64,000 bases of DNA from Pseudoduganella rivuli (GCF_009674485.1 NZ_WKJJ01000026.1:32186-96185); one strand, 5' to 3'. Positions 50,668-58,787 are shown, counted from the stretch's first letter. The notes: generated by a model from the letters alone, not told the origin. Numbers and translations are program-made.

Positions 50668-51569
50668 TGAGTAACGAGGCATACACGGTCACGGCGGCAT
50701 GCGATGACGTGATGCAGGTGGGCGAAAGCCCGCTGTGGCACCCGGACCAGCAAACGCTGTACTGGGTCGATATCGACGGCTTCGCCGTGCACAGCCTGCA
50801 TCCGGCCAGCGGCCGCCACCACAAATGGCCGATGGCCAGCGAACCCTCGGCGCTGGCCATTGGCAGCAACGGCGGCCTGATCGTGGCGCTGCGCGCCGGC
50901 ATCATGCACCTGAACACGGACAGCGGCGAACTGACCGCGATTGCCGCCGCACCGTACGACACCGCCACCACCCGCTTCAACGACGGCAAGACCGATGCGG
51001 CGGGACGCTTCTGGGTCGGCACCATTTACGAGCCGCGCGACAAGCCGGCGGCCGACATGTACGTGCTGGACAAGGGAGAATTACGCCTGGCGTGGCCGAC
51101 CCACGTGGTCAATTCCAACGGCCTCGCTTTCAGCCCGGACAACACGGTGCTGTACCACGCGGATACCGCCGGCCACAAGGTCACCCGCTATGCGTTCGAT
51201 GCCGCCGCCGGCGCCATTTCCGCCCCGCAAGTGCTGCACCAGTTCAGCAGCGACAAGAGCGCGCCGGACTACGGTGGCCGCCCGGATGGCGCCGCCGTCG
51301 ATGCGGATGGCAATTACTGGGTCGCGCTGTTTGAAGGGGGCCGCATCGTCAAGCTGTCGCCGTCCGGCGCATTGCTCGAAGAAATTGCCCTTCCCGCGCG
51401 CTGCCCCACCATGGTCACGTTTGGCGGCGACGACTTGACAACGCTGTACATCACGACGGCGGGCAAGCGCCCGGCGGAAGAACTGGCGCGCCTGCCGCTG
51501 AGCGGCAAGGTGCTGCAAGTGAAGGCCAATGTGGCAGGCCGCCCCGCCGCCATATACCAGGAGTCCTGA
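50667..51569 (+). CDS. SMP-30/gluconolactonase family lactonase
   Basis: A 300-residue six-bladed beta-propeller. Metal-ligand positions of the family are visible: Glu in VGESPLWHPD, Asn in VVNSNGLAFSPD and Asp in RPDGAAVDADGNYW. The second-blade motif RFNDGKTDAAGRFWVGT is also typical. Family members hydrolyse sugar lactones. It sits between pgi and zwf, and no canonical 6-phosphogluconolactonase (pgl) is seen in the cluster. It is therefore a good candidate for hydrolysing 6-phosphogluconolactone or gluconolactone here; that is inference. Confidence 0.9.
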   Translation: MSNEAYTVTAACDDVMQVGESPLWHPDQQTLYWVDIDGFAVHSLHPASGRHHKWPMASEPSALAIGSNGGLIVALRAGIMHLNTDSGELTAIAAAPYDTATTRFNDGKTDAAGRFWVGTIYEPRDKPAADMYVLDKGELRLAWPTHVVNSNGLAFSPDNTVLYHADTAGHKVTRYAFDAAAGAISAPQVLHQFSSDKSAPDYGGRPDGAAVDADGNYWVALFEGGRIVKLSPSGALLEEIALPARCPTMVTFGGDDLTTLYITTAGKRPAEELARLPLSGKVLQVKANVAGRPAAIYQES

Positions 51570-51572
51570 CTC

Positions 51573-51678
51573 CGTAGGGCGGATCGGTTTCATCGAGCCG
51601 CCATGCCGGCATCACGTTGCAGCCAAAGCTGGCGGCCACGCAAGCATGGCGGCTTCGCTGCCGCGAAACCGCCCTACG
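51573..51678. repeat. REP-like palindromic element 4
   Basis: Bounded by CGTAGGGCGG and CCGCCCTACG, with internal CCGCCATGCCGGCATCACG and GCATGGCGGCTTCGCTGCCG arms. It lies directly after the lactonase gene and before the zwf promoter. Confidence 0.8.
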
Positions 51679-51697
51679 CACTTGACGCCAACGAGGT

Positions 51698-51743
51698 TGT
51701 AGTAAATTTTCTTGATTATTAAGAATTTGTGTAGTAAATTTTC
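51698..51743 (+). promoter_or_regulatory. zwf promoter with two HexR-like operators
   Basis: Two identical 14-mers TGTAGTAAATTTTC (51698-51711 and 51730-51743) are 32 bases apart, three helical turns. Between and within them are a -35 TTGATT (51712-51717) and, 17 bases on, a -10 TAAATT (51735-51740). One operator touches the -35 and the other covers the -10, a layout expected for repression. Confidence 0.65.
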
Positions 51744-51789
51744 ATAAGTAGCACGGTACATCCCGGCACAACTCATTCTCACACATATT

Positions 51790-53262
51790 ATGGCTCTCAA
51801 CGATTTTGATCTGGTTCTGTTCGGCGGCAGTGGTGACCTGTCGATGCGCAAATTGCTGCCTGCAATGTATTCCCGCGACGTCTGCGGCGACCTGCCGGCG
51901 ACCGCGCGCATCATTTGCGTGGGCCGCCAGGATTGCGCCCAGGAAGAGTTCATCAACATCGTCAACAGCACATCGCGCCCGCTGATCAAGTCGCCGGCGG
52001 TGACGGAGGAAGCTTGGGCCCGCTTCACGGCCCGCATCGTTTACGTGTCGTTGAACGCAACGGACGCATCGACGTACGGCGGCCTGGTCGACGCGCTGCG
52101 CAAGGATGACAGCGTGACGCGCGTGTATTACCTGGCGACGCCGCCGCACCTGTTCGCGCAGATTTGCGACAACCTCAAAGAAAACCGCCTGGCCACGAAG
52201 AATTCCCGCGTGGTGCTGGAAAAACCGCTGGGCCGCGACCTGGCTTCCGCCAAGCAGATCAATGCCGAAGTGGGCAAGGTGTTCGAAGAATCGCAGATTT
52301 ACCGGATCGACCACTACCTGGGCAAAGAGACCGTGCAAAACTTGCTGGCCCTGCGCTTCGGCAACATCCTGTTCGAACCGCTGTGGCGCCGCGAATGGAT
52401 TTCCGACGTGCAGATCACCATCGCGGAAAAACTGGGCGTGGGCAACCGCATCGGCTACTACGACACGTCCGGCGCACTGCGCGACATGCTGCAAAACCAC
52501 TTGCTGCAATTGCTGTGTATTGTCGCCATGGAACCGCCAACGTCGATCGCACCGGATGCGGTCCGCGATGAAAAATTGCAGGTACTGCGCTCGCTGAAGA
52601 AATTCACGTCCGCCACCCTGGCGCAAAACATCGTGCGCGGCCAATACCGCGCCGGCCACGTCGATGGCCAGGCGGTGCCGGGCTACCGCGACGAGCCGGA
52701 TGCACCGGAACGTTCGCGCACCGAGACTTTCGTCGCAATGAAAGCGGAAATCGATACGTGGCGCTGGGCCGGCGTGCCGTTCTACCTGCGTACCGGCAAG
52801 CGCATGGCGGATTCGCTGGCGGAAATCGTCGTGCGCTTCAAGCAAATCCCGCACTCGATCTTCAACCAGCCGACGTCGAGCTTCCAGCCGAACTGCCTGG
52901 TGATCCGCTTGCAGCCGGACGAAGGCTTGCGCATGAACCTGATGGCGAAAACCCCGGGCGAAGGCATGCGTTTGAAACCGGCCGAGCTGGAACTGGACTT
53001 CCGCGAAACCTTCAAAATGCCGCGCATGGATGCTTACGAGCGCCTGCTGCTGGACGTGCTGCGCGGCCAACTGACCTTGTTCATGCGCGGCGACGAGCTG
53101 GAAGCCGCGTGGGAATGGGTGGAACCGATCCTGAACCACTGGGAACAGGATGAATCGCTGCCGACGCCGTACGCATCCGGCACGTGGGGTCCTGCCGCCG
53201 CCAGCGCGCTGATCGGCCGCGACGGCCTGCAGTGGCGCGAAGAAGCGCTGCCGGAAGACTAA
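51790..53262 (+). CDS. zwf: Glucose-6-phosphate 1-dehydrogenase
   Basis: A 490-residue NAD(P)-dependent dehydrogenase making 6-phosphogluconolactone. The Rossmann motif is FGGSGDLSMRKLLPAMY, and the active-site signature RIDHYLGKETVQNLLALRFGN (with catalytic His and Lys) is intact, as is the FAAMKAEIDTWRWAGVPFYL-like region. It is the entry step to the Entner-Doudoroff and pentose phosphate routes. HexR-like operators flank its promoter, and the hexR gene follows 11 bases downstream, so HexR probably also regulates itself. Confidence 0.97.
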   Translation: MALNDFDLVLFGGSGDLSMRKLLPAMYSRDVCGDLPATARIICVGRQDCAQEEFINIVNSTSRPLIKSPAVTEEAWARFTARIVYVSLNATDASTYGGLVDALRKDDSVTRVYYLATPPHLFAQICDNLKENRLATKNSRVVLEKPLGRDLASAKQINAEVGKVFEESQIYRIDHYLGKETVQNLLALRFGNILFEPLWRREWISDVQITIAEKLGVGNRIGYYDTSGALRDMLQNHLLQLLCIVAMEPPTSIAPDAVRDEKLQVLRSLKKFTSATLAQNIVRGQYRAGHVDGQAVPGYRDEPDAPERSRTETFVAMKAEIDTWRWAGVPFYLRTGKRMADSLAEIVVRFKQIPHSIFNQPTSSFQPNCLVIRLQPDEGLRMNLMAKTPGEGMRLKPAELELDFRETFKMPRMDAYERLLLDVLRGQLTLFMRGDELEAAWEWVEPILNHWEQDESLPTPYASGTWGPAAASALIGRDGLQWREEALPED

Positions 53263-53273
53263 GAGGTATTGCT

Positions 53274-54128
53274 GTGCTGCTCGATTCCATCCGAACCCAA
53301 CTCGATGCGCTGTCCAAGTCCGAGCGCAAGGTCGCGCTCGCCGTGCTGGAAAACCCGGCCAGGATCGTGGACCAGAACATCACGGCGCTGGCGCGCACCG
53401 CGCAAGTGTCCGAACCCACGGTGGTGCGGTTTTGCCGCACCCTGGGCTACGATGGCTGGCACGAGTTCAAGCTGAAGCTGGCGCAGGGTTTGGCGCTGGC
53501 CCTGCCGGGCCTGAACGAGCAGCCGGCACAGGACGACCTGGCGGCGGACTTGATCAACAAGATTTGCAGCCGGTCGATCAATACGCTGCTCGACTTGCGC
53601 AACAACCTGCGCCCGGAAGCGATCCAGAAAGCGCTCGACATTTTGTCGAAAGCCAACAAGATCGAATTCTATGGCCAGGGCACGTCCGGCATCGTGGCGA
53701 CCGACGCGCAGCACAAGTTTTTCCGTTCCGGCGTGCCGACCGTCGCGTACGCCGACCCCGCCATCCACAGCATTGCCGCCGCGCTGATGCGCGAAGGCGA
53801 TGCGGTGGTGGCGATTTCCCAGCGGGGCAACAGCCCGGCGCTGGTGCGTTCCGTCAAACTGGCGCGCCGCGGCGGCGCGGAAGTCATCGTGCTGGCGCCG
53901 TCCGGCACGCCGCTGGCGGACCTGGCCACCGTACTGATCCCGATCGACCTGATCTTCAATATCGACCCGTACACGCCGATTTCGGCCCGCCTGGCTTACC
54001 TCGTCGTCATCGACGTGCTGGCGGTCGGCCTGGCGTTGCAGCGCGGACCGGAATTCCGCAAAAAAATGCAGAATGCCCAGAAAGCGCTGCAGGAATTCGA
54101 TTTGCAGTTCGATTCCTTTATTGGCTGA
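53274..54128 (+). CDS. hexR: HexR, RpiR-family transcriptional regulator with SIS domain
   Basis: 284 residues from a GTG at 53274, with GAGG seven bases upstream. An N-terminal RpiR-type helix-turn-helix (KSERKVALAVLENPARIV; ALARTAQVSEPTVVRFCRTL) is followed by a SIS sugar-phosphate-binding domain (FYGQGTSGIVATDAQHKFFR; VAISQRGNSPALVRSVKLAR). HexR represses edd, zwf and related genes and is released by KDPG in pseudomonads and other proteobacteria. Co-transcription with zwf and the shared operator motif at zwf and edd/pgi support the same role here. Confidence 0.93.
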   Translation: MLLDSIRTQLDALSKSERKVALAVLENPARIVDQNITALARTAQVSEPTVVRFCRTLGYDGWHEFKLKLAQGLALALPGLNEQPAQDDLAADLINKICSRSINTLLDLRNNLRPEAIQKALDILSKANKIEFYGQGTSGIVATDAQHKFFRSGVPTVAYADPAIHSIAAALMREGDAVVAISQRGNSPALVRSVKLARRGGAEVIVLAPSGTPLADLATVLIPIDLIFNIDPYTPISARLAYLVVIDVLAVGLALQRGPEFRKKMQNAQKALQEFDLQFDSFIG

Positions 54129-54263
54129 ATGCGCGGCTGAGTTTTTTTCAGCTCAGTCTGTCACGATTTTCTTCGCCGAACGATATACATAGTAACTGCC
54201 ATTGCGACCAGCCGGATACGGCGCCGCGTGGCAGCGATATCGATCATCGACGGAGAAGACATC

Positions 54264-54944
54264 ATGCATCCCAACCATCACGCCCCGGAAATGTCCTATG
54301 AACCGGGAGAAATAACCGCTTGCAACACATTGCTCGATATGCTGAGCGCTGCCCTGCTGCCCGCCGCCGAACAGGCATTCAGCACGGCCATCCTGCGCCA
54401 GAGCGCGGAATCCGGCGCCGAAGCACTGGCCGGCGAAGCGCTGTCCGCATTGCACGGCATCCTGGCTGAACTGCAGGATGAACCCGCGCTCGACACGGAA
54501 ATGCGGCGCCTGTCCGCCGGACTGGCCAACGCCCTCGCCGGCGCCAATGACGAGCCCGCTTCATGGGAACTGGCCGACACGCGCCTGTGGATCCACGGGC
54601 GCGCGATGGACCTCGCGCGCGCCGTCGCCACATTCTGGGTCAACCTGGGCGACACCACCACTGCGCGTCATGCCGCCTGTGCCGCGTTCCTGCCAACGCT
54701 GGCAAGGCAGGAACGCGCCACAGGCGGCATGCGCCAGCAATGGGAACTGATCTGTTCGCGTTTCTTCCTGTCCCCGCAACAGGGCGGTTTGCTGCTGGAA
54801 ATGGTCAGCCAGCAAGCGCTGCAACGCGCCGCGCGCAGGCCGCACGCCATGCCTGCGATGCCCGCAATGGCCGCCGCAGCCGCCAAGCCCGGCATCGCCG
54901 CCACCGTGCTGGCCACCGGGTCGCTGCGCTTTACCCATGGCTAG
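54264..54944 (+). CDS. Helical protein of unknown function, containing a large inverted repeat
   Basis: 226 residues from the ATG at 54264, with GGAG eight bases upstream. The protein is Ala-rich and helical, with no signal peptide; the C-terminus has a Met-Pro-Ala run (HAMPAMPAMAAA). No family is recognised. The striking part is at nucleotide level: bases 54669-54731 form a nearly perfect hairpin inside the frame, coding for residues around HAACAAFLPTLARQERATGG. Convergent with the phosphoesterase gene. Expression is likely given the ribosome binding site, but nothing points to a function. Confidence 0.65.
   Translation: MHPNHHAPEMSYEPGEITACNTLLDMLSAALLPAAEQAFSTAILRQSAESGAEALAGEALSALHGILAELQDEPALDTEMRRLSAGLANALAGANDEPASWELADTRLWIHGRAMDLARAVATFWVNLGDTTTARHAACAAFLPTLARQERATGGMRQQWELICSRFFLSPQQGGLLLEMVSQQALQRAARRPHAMPAMPAMAAAAAKPGIAATVLATGSLRFTHG
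54669..54731. repeat. Large inverted repeat inside a coding sequence
   Basis: Two 26-base arms, beginning CATGCCGCCTGTGCCGCG and ending CGCGCCACAGGCGGCATG, pair at 25 of 26 positions around an 11-base loop. The loop region can form an alternative small stem (GCCA/TGGC). The stem is long enough to extrude or to stall polymerase, and is far beyond what codon bias would give by chance. Confidence 0.85.
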
Positions 54945-54954
54945 GCGGGCGGGA

Positions 54955-56151
54955 TCAATACTCCATCAGTACGGATTCCACGTGCCCGCCGGGCGGCACC
55001 AGGATGCGGAAGTCGCCCGTGCCGCCGGGCCTGCCCACGATGCGGCGCTCCATTAACACGTGATGGTGGTGCCGCTGCCACACGGGGGGCGCAAAGAAGG
55101 TCAGCACCTGGAACTGGTGCGGCACGAACCGGCCATCCCTGCAGGCGGCGCGGTCCGCCGCGCGGGGCATTTGCGACAGCGAACCGGCAATCAACTGCAA
55201 TTGCCCGTCCGTTAACGGCTGCAAATGCTGGCCCTTCGCATAGCGCGGCAACGCGCCCAGTACGGGGAACGGTGCATGCGTATGGCCGCTGAGTACCAGA
55301 TGCGCCAGTTTGCCCCGCTGGCGGCGGTCAAACGCAATCAATGCATCGGCCACCTCATCGGCATTACGCAGCGCCATGCCAAACGCAGGGCGCTGCGGAT
55401 AGTGGACTGGATGGTGTACCGCCAGGATACGGAAATCGCGCGTCACCAGGTCGCGATGGAAACCCCGTTCCGTATCGTCGGCCAGCTTTTGCATCTGGTG
55501 CACACCCCGTGAACTGGTCCAGTGCGGATCCCGCTCCACGCTGCCGTACGCCCACGTGTTGTACCAGCGGTCATCAATGGCGCTGTTGACACTCGACAGC
55601 AGCAGGCGCGAGCGCGTATGGGGAATATCGACGGCTAACGGTCCCTGCGGCCACAACGGCGGGAAGAAACGGCTGCGCAAGGCATTGCGGTGCGCCTCCA
55701 GTTCCGCGCGCGGCGCGGCCAGCGGAAAGCGGCACGGCCACGCGTCATGGTTGCCATATAACACCAGCATGCGGGTGGCGCGCACGATGCGGCAATAGTC
55801 ATCCAGCCACCGCCTGGCCGTATCCAGCGAACCCAGGTCGCCCATTGAACTGAGGTCGCCCGTGTCGAGCAGCCAGCATTCGATGCCGCCAAAATGGCGG
55901 TCCGCCGCGAACCAGCGCAGGAAGCGGCACATGCGGTCATGCGCCGACGGATCGTGGCCGGCCAGCCCCTGCTCCCAGGAACTTTCCAGCCAGTCGGCAA
56001 TCGGATGCGCGCCGGTGCGGCGCAATTGCCGCGCCAGCCGCTGGACGGCCCGCTCGGCCCGCAAGTCCGTCGGTGAACTGCCATCCCGGCAATGCATGTC
56101 AGACACATGCACGATGTGCAGGAAGGCCTGGTAATCACGGTAGTTCATCAT
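54955..56151 (-). CDS. Calcineurin-like metallophosphoesterase
   Basis: About 398 residues; the ATG at 56151 or the next one at 56148 is the start (AGGGG four or seven bases upstream). The five metallophosphoesterase motifs are present: VSDMHCRDG (Asp18, His20), LLDTGDLSSMGD (Asp96/Asp99), LYGNHDAWP (133-138), VHHPVHY and SGHTHAPFP. These build a di-metal site that cleaves phosphodiesters or phosphomonoesters. The substrate is unknown. It starts eight bases after the sigma-like gene's stop and is the last gene of the rtcB-prfH operon. That context suggests an RNA-end or nucleotide substrate (inference). Confidence 0.92.
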   Translation of the reverse strand: MMNYRDYQAFLHIVHVSDMHCRDGSSPTDLRAERAVQRLARQLRRTGAHPIADWLESSWEQGLAGHDPSAHDRMCRFLRWFAADRHFGGIECWLLDTGDLSSMGDLGSLDTARRWLDDYCRIVRATRMLVLYGNHDAWPCRFPLAAPRAELEAHRNALRSRFFPPLWPQGPLAVDIPHTRSRLLLSSVNSAIDDRWYNTWAYGSVERDPHWTSSRGVHQMQKLADDTERGFHRDLVTRDFRILAVHHPVHYPQRPAFGMALRNADEVADALIAFDRRQRGKLAHLVLSGHTHAPFPVLGALPRYAKGQHLQPLTDGQLQLIAGSLSQMPRAADRAACRDGRFVPHQFQVLTFFAPPVWQRHHHHVLMERRIVGRPGGTGDFRILVPPGGHVESVLMEY

Positions 56152-56159
56152 TGCGCCCC

Positions 56160-56720
56160 TTAAATGTCTTCGCGCAGCAGGCGCTGCGCATCTTCCCCCA
56201 ATTCGCGCCGGATTGCTTCCGCCAGGCGCCGCCGCAAGCGGTGCACGCGCTGCCGGTCCCGCGCCGCCATCGCGCCGCGCGGTTTGTCCTCCAGGCCGGC
56301 AATGCCCGCCAGCAGCAAGCGGTCTTGCGGATCCGATTGCGCCAGCTCGGCCACGCAAATGCGCAACATGCGCTGGTACAACAGCGCCTGCTTGTGACGC
56401 GCATCGGCAGGGTCGGACTGGTCCGCTTCCGTCAAGCCATCCAGGCTGTCCATGCCAAGCGCCCAGCGCTGTGCACCTTTACGGTAAGCATCGGCGGCAC
56501 GGCGGCGGAACAGCGTGTAAGCCAGCCGCCATATGTCGTCTTGGCCTGTGCCGGCCGGAGTTGTTTCGCGCAGTGACAGGAATTCCCACAGATCGGACAC
56601 CGTTTGCGCCACCAGGTCGTCCAGCTCCGACTGCAAGGCGGGGAAGCGCACGCGGCCGTAATCACGCAGCGCACGACGCAACCTGTGCAATTGCTCATCG
56701 CTCAGCCCGACAGACTCCAT
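56160..56720 (-). CDS. Diverged sigma-70-family (ECF-like) protein
   Basis: A 186-residue protein. Residues about 20-90 resemble sigma region 2 (SELDDLVAQTVSDLWEFL; WRLAYTLFRRRAADAYRKG). Residues about 130-175 resemble region 4 (DRLLLAGIAGLEDKPRGAMA; RQRVHRLRRRLAEAIRREL). A long acidic linker separates them. It could direct RNA polymerase to a dedicated promoter or act as another DNA-binding factor. No anti-sigma gene is adjacent. GGGGG lies five bases before the ATG. It lies between prfH and the phosphoesterase gene and may regulate this operon (inference). Confidence 0.75.
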   Translation of the reverse strand: MESVGLSDEQLHRLRRALRDYGRVRFPALQSELDDLVAQTVSDLWEFLSLRETTPAGTGQDDIWRLAYTLFRRRAADAYRKGAQRWALGMDSLDGLTEADQSDPADARHKQALLYQRMLRICVAELAQSDPQDRLLLAGIAGLEDKPRGAMAARDRQRVHRLRRRLAEAIRRELGEDAQRLLREDI

Positions 56721-56795
56721 GGCATCCCCCCGACAAAGCGCAGGCGCGGCGCCTGGCCAGTCGCTTCGACCGGGGAGTGCGAAAAAAGTTCCGTA

Positions 56796-57428
56796 TCAGC
56801 GTTGCGCTTCGATGAAACTTTTTCCGACGAAGGTGCGGCGGGCATTGCCGCGCTCGGTTTGGGAATGCTGCAGGTGGCGCTGTGCTTTCGCCGCATCGGC
56901 GCGGCTGCCGGCCAGCGATTCCAGCTTGCCCGCCAGCAGGCGTGCCGCCAGTTGCCGGTTGGCCAGCTGGCTGCGCTGCGATTGCACGCGGACCGACACA
57001 CCGGTGGCGACGTGCGTGGCGCGCACCGCGCTGGCGGTCTTGTTGACATGCTGGCCGCCAGGGCCGGAGGCATGCATGGTGTCATAGCGGATCTCGCTGT
57101 CCGGCAGCGGCGCGGGTGGATCATGCACCGCGCCGCCGATGAACCAGTTCTTGCGCTTGTGGCCGGGACGGTACGGGCTGTCGCATATCCATTGCAGCGT
57201 GCCGGACCAGCGCTCCGCCAGTTCACGCGCCGCCACGTTATCTTCGCGGCTGACCAGTCCCAGCAGGAGCGAGCTGTACGTGTCCTGCGCGGGACCGGCC
57301 TGCTCTTCCAGTATTTCGACTTTCACCCCGCGCTTGCCGCCTTCTTTTACCAGCGCAGCCAGCGCGTGGCGTACGGCCAGGCAGCATTCCGCCGGGCCGG
57401 TATTGGCAGTCAGTTGAAACAGGATCAT
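56796..57428 (-). CDS. prfH: Peptide chain release factor H (PrfH)
   Basis: A 210-residue release-factor-like protein that keeps the catalytic GGQ loop (SGPGGQHVNKTASAVRATH, GGQ at 124-126) but lacks the stop-codon-reading domain of RF1/RF2. Its N-terminus (MILFQLTANTGPAECCLAV) is typical of PrfH. PrfH proteins accompany a class of RtcB ligases and release peptides from ribosomes damaged in the decoding centre, before RNA repair. Its ATG overlaps the rtcB stop by one base, so the pair is co-translated. The frame upstream of 57428 is shadow of rtcB. Confidence 0.95.
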   Translation of the reverse strand: MILFQLTANTGPAECCLAVRHALAALVKEGGKRGVKVEILEEQAGPAQDTYSSLLLGLVSREDNVAARELAERWSGTLQWICDSPYRPGHKRKNWFIGGAVHDPPAPLPDSEIRYDTMHASGPGGQHVNKTASAVRATHVATGVSVRVQSQRSQLANRQLAARLLAGKLESLAGSRADAAKAQRHLQHSQTERGNARRTFVGKSFIEAQR

Positions 57429-58621
57429 CAGCAGCACTCCCCGCGTGTCTTGTACGTCAGCACGGGGCGCAGCCGTGCAATCGCACGGGCCAGGCCCGCT
57501 CCTTCCAGGCTGTCCAGCACGGTGTCGACATCCTTGTACGCTTGCGGCGCCTCTTCGTAAATCAGCGCCTTGTCGGCGCAGATGACGCGGCCGCCAAATG
57601 AGGTGCGCGCCAGTTGCGCCGGCGTCGCCTTGCGTACCAGCCGGTCCTTGCAATCGGTGCGCATCCATTTGCGTCCCGCGCCATGGGCCAGTGATTGCAG
57701 GCCGGGATCGCCCTCCCCTGGCAGCGGCTGCACCACGTAGCTCCACGCATCGCGCGAGCCGGGCAACAGCACGGCGCCCTGGCCGGATGGGTTGGCGCCC
57801 TTGCGGTGCAGCCATCCTGCTTCGCCATCGATGACGGCGGGCGCGAGGTAGTTATGGTCCGCATCGAGCAACGGCGCCCCTTGCGCGCGCAGGCGCGCCA
57901 GCACGCGCAACGCGATCAGGCGCCGGTTCACATGCGCATAGGTGAGCGCGGCAGCGTGCTGCGCCAGATAAGCCAGCGCTTCGGGCGAGCCGTCGGCAAG
58001 CCCCGCATGGTTGTGCTGCTCCACGTGGCGGCGCAACACGATCTGGCCCAGCCCGCGCGAGCCGCTGTGCACGGCAAGGTGCAGGGACTTGGGGCGCAGC
58101 CCCAGCGCCGCTGCCGCGTCGCCATCGGCCACGTGGTCAACCGCCTGCAGTTCCACAAAGTGGTTGCCCAGGCCGATCGTGCCCAGCGACGCCATGCCGG
58201 AAGGCGGTAAATCCGCTGCCGCCAATTGCTGCGACAACGCGGCCAGGTCAGGCTCCAGCGCGGCGTCCAGCGTGCACAACCGCGCCAGTTCGGTATCGTC
58301 GGGCGGATCGTCGAGATTGCCCAGTTGCTTGTCGAGCTTGTCCAGGCTGGCCTTGCCGGCGGCAATGCCGGTATGCCAGAGCGCGACGCCGCAGCCGATA
58401 TCGCCGCCGCACAGCGCGGGATACAGCCGTCCGGCTGAAAAGAATGCCGCGCCGACCGGATAGCCGCGCCCCGGGTGCAAGTCAGGTAAGCCTGCCACGC
58501 GGCGCATGCCGGGCAGCAGGGACGTGGTTTTTAATTGCTGTATGGCCGAGTCTTCGAGCCACAGGTGATCCGACGCCACGACAGTCGCGCGGTCGGATAC
58601 GGTACGGATGTAATTGCCCAT
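57428..58621 (-). CDS. rtcB: RtcB-family RNA ligase of the PrfH-linked type
   Basis: A 397-residue tRNA/RNA-splicing-ligase-like protein. Active-site features are GGDIGCGVAL (Asp74, Cys77, metal ligands), GLGNHFVEL (His154), HLAVHSGSRGLG (His185), and AHGAGRKWM with the guanylylated His313. The tail EAPQAYKDVDTVLDSLEGAG is conserved. RtcB joins RNA ends bearing 2',3'-cyclic phosphate and 5'-OH using GTP and manganese. The short C-terminus and adjacent prfH mark the RtcB2-type paralogue shown to repair ribosomal RNA cut by colicin E3-like toxins. It heads the operon; a 22-codon open frame lies upstream. Confidence 0.95.
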   Translation of the reverse strand: MGNYIRTVSDRATVVASDHLWLEDSAIQQLKTTSLLPGMRRVAGLPDLHPGRGYPVGAAFFSAGRLYPALCGGDIGCGVALWHTGIAAGKASLDKLDKQLGNLDDPPDDTELARLCTLDAALEPDLAALSQQLAAADLPPSGMASLGTIGLGNHFVELQAVDHVADGDAAAALGLRPKSLHLAVHSGSRGLGQIVLRRHVEQHNHAGLADGSPEALAYLAQHAAALTYAHVNRRLIALRVLARLRAQGAPLLDADHNYLAPAVIDGEAGWLHRKGANPSGQGAVLLPGSRDAWSYVVQPLPGEGDPGLQSLAHGAGRKWMRTDCKDRLVRKATPAQLARTSFGGRVICADKALIYEEAPQAYKDVDTVLDSLEGAGLARAIARLRPVLTYKTRGECC

Positions 58622-58718
58622 TCCGGAATTCCATAACGGAGATTGCGAAAAACGGGCACTGGATGGCGCGGCGCATTAACGCCGGCACGGATCGCGCGCG
58701 AGGCGCTTGCTCAGTTGC

Positions 58719-58787
58719 TTAGCAGGCGGCGGCTTGCGCGCGGAGATCCAGGCCCATCGAGGAAGTTTTTTGGCGTGCGAAAATCAT
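58719..58787 (-). CDS. 22-residue peptide upstream of rtcB
   Basis: A short frame starting at the ATG at 58787 and preceded by a perfect AAAGGAG six bases upstream. The peptide begins MIFARQKTSSMGLDLR and ends in an Ala-rich stretch with a terminal Cys. It lies 97 bases before rtcB on the same strand and after the glycosyltransferase gene. It could be a leader peptide controlling rtcB, a small toxin-like or membrane peptide, or a chance frame; the strong ribosome binding site argues for translation. Confidence 0.45.
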   Translation of the reverse strand: MIFARQKTSSMGLDLRAQAAAC

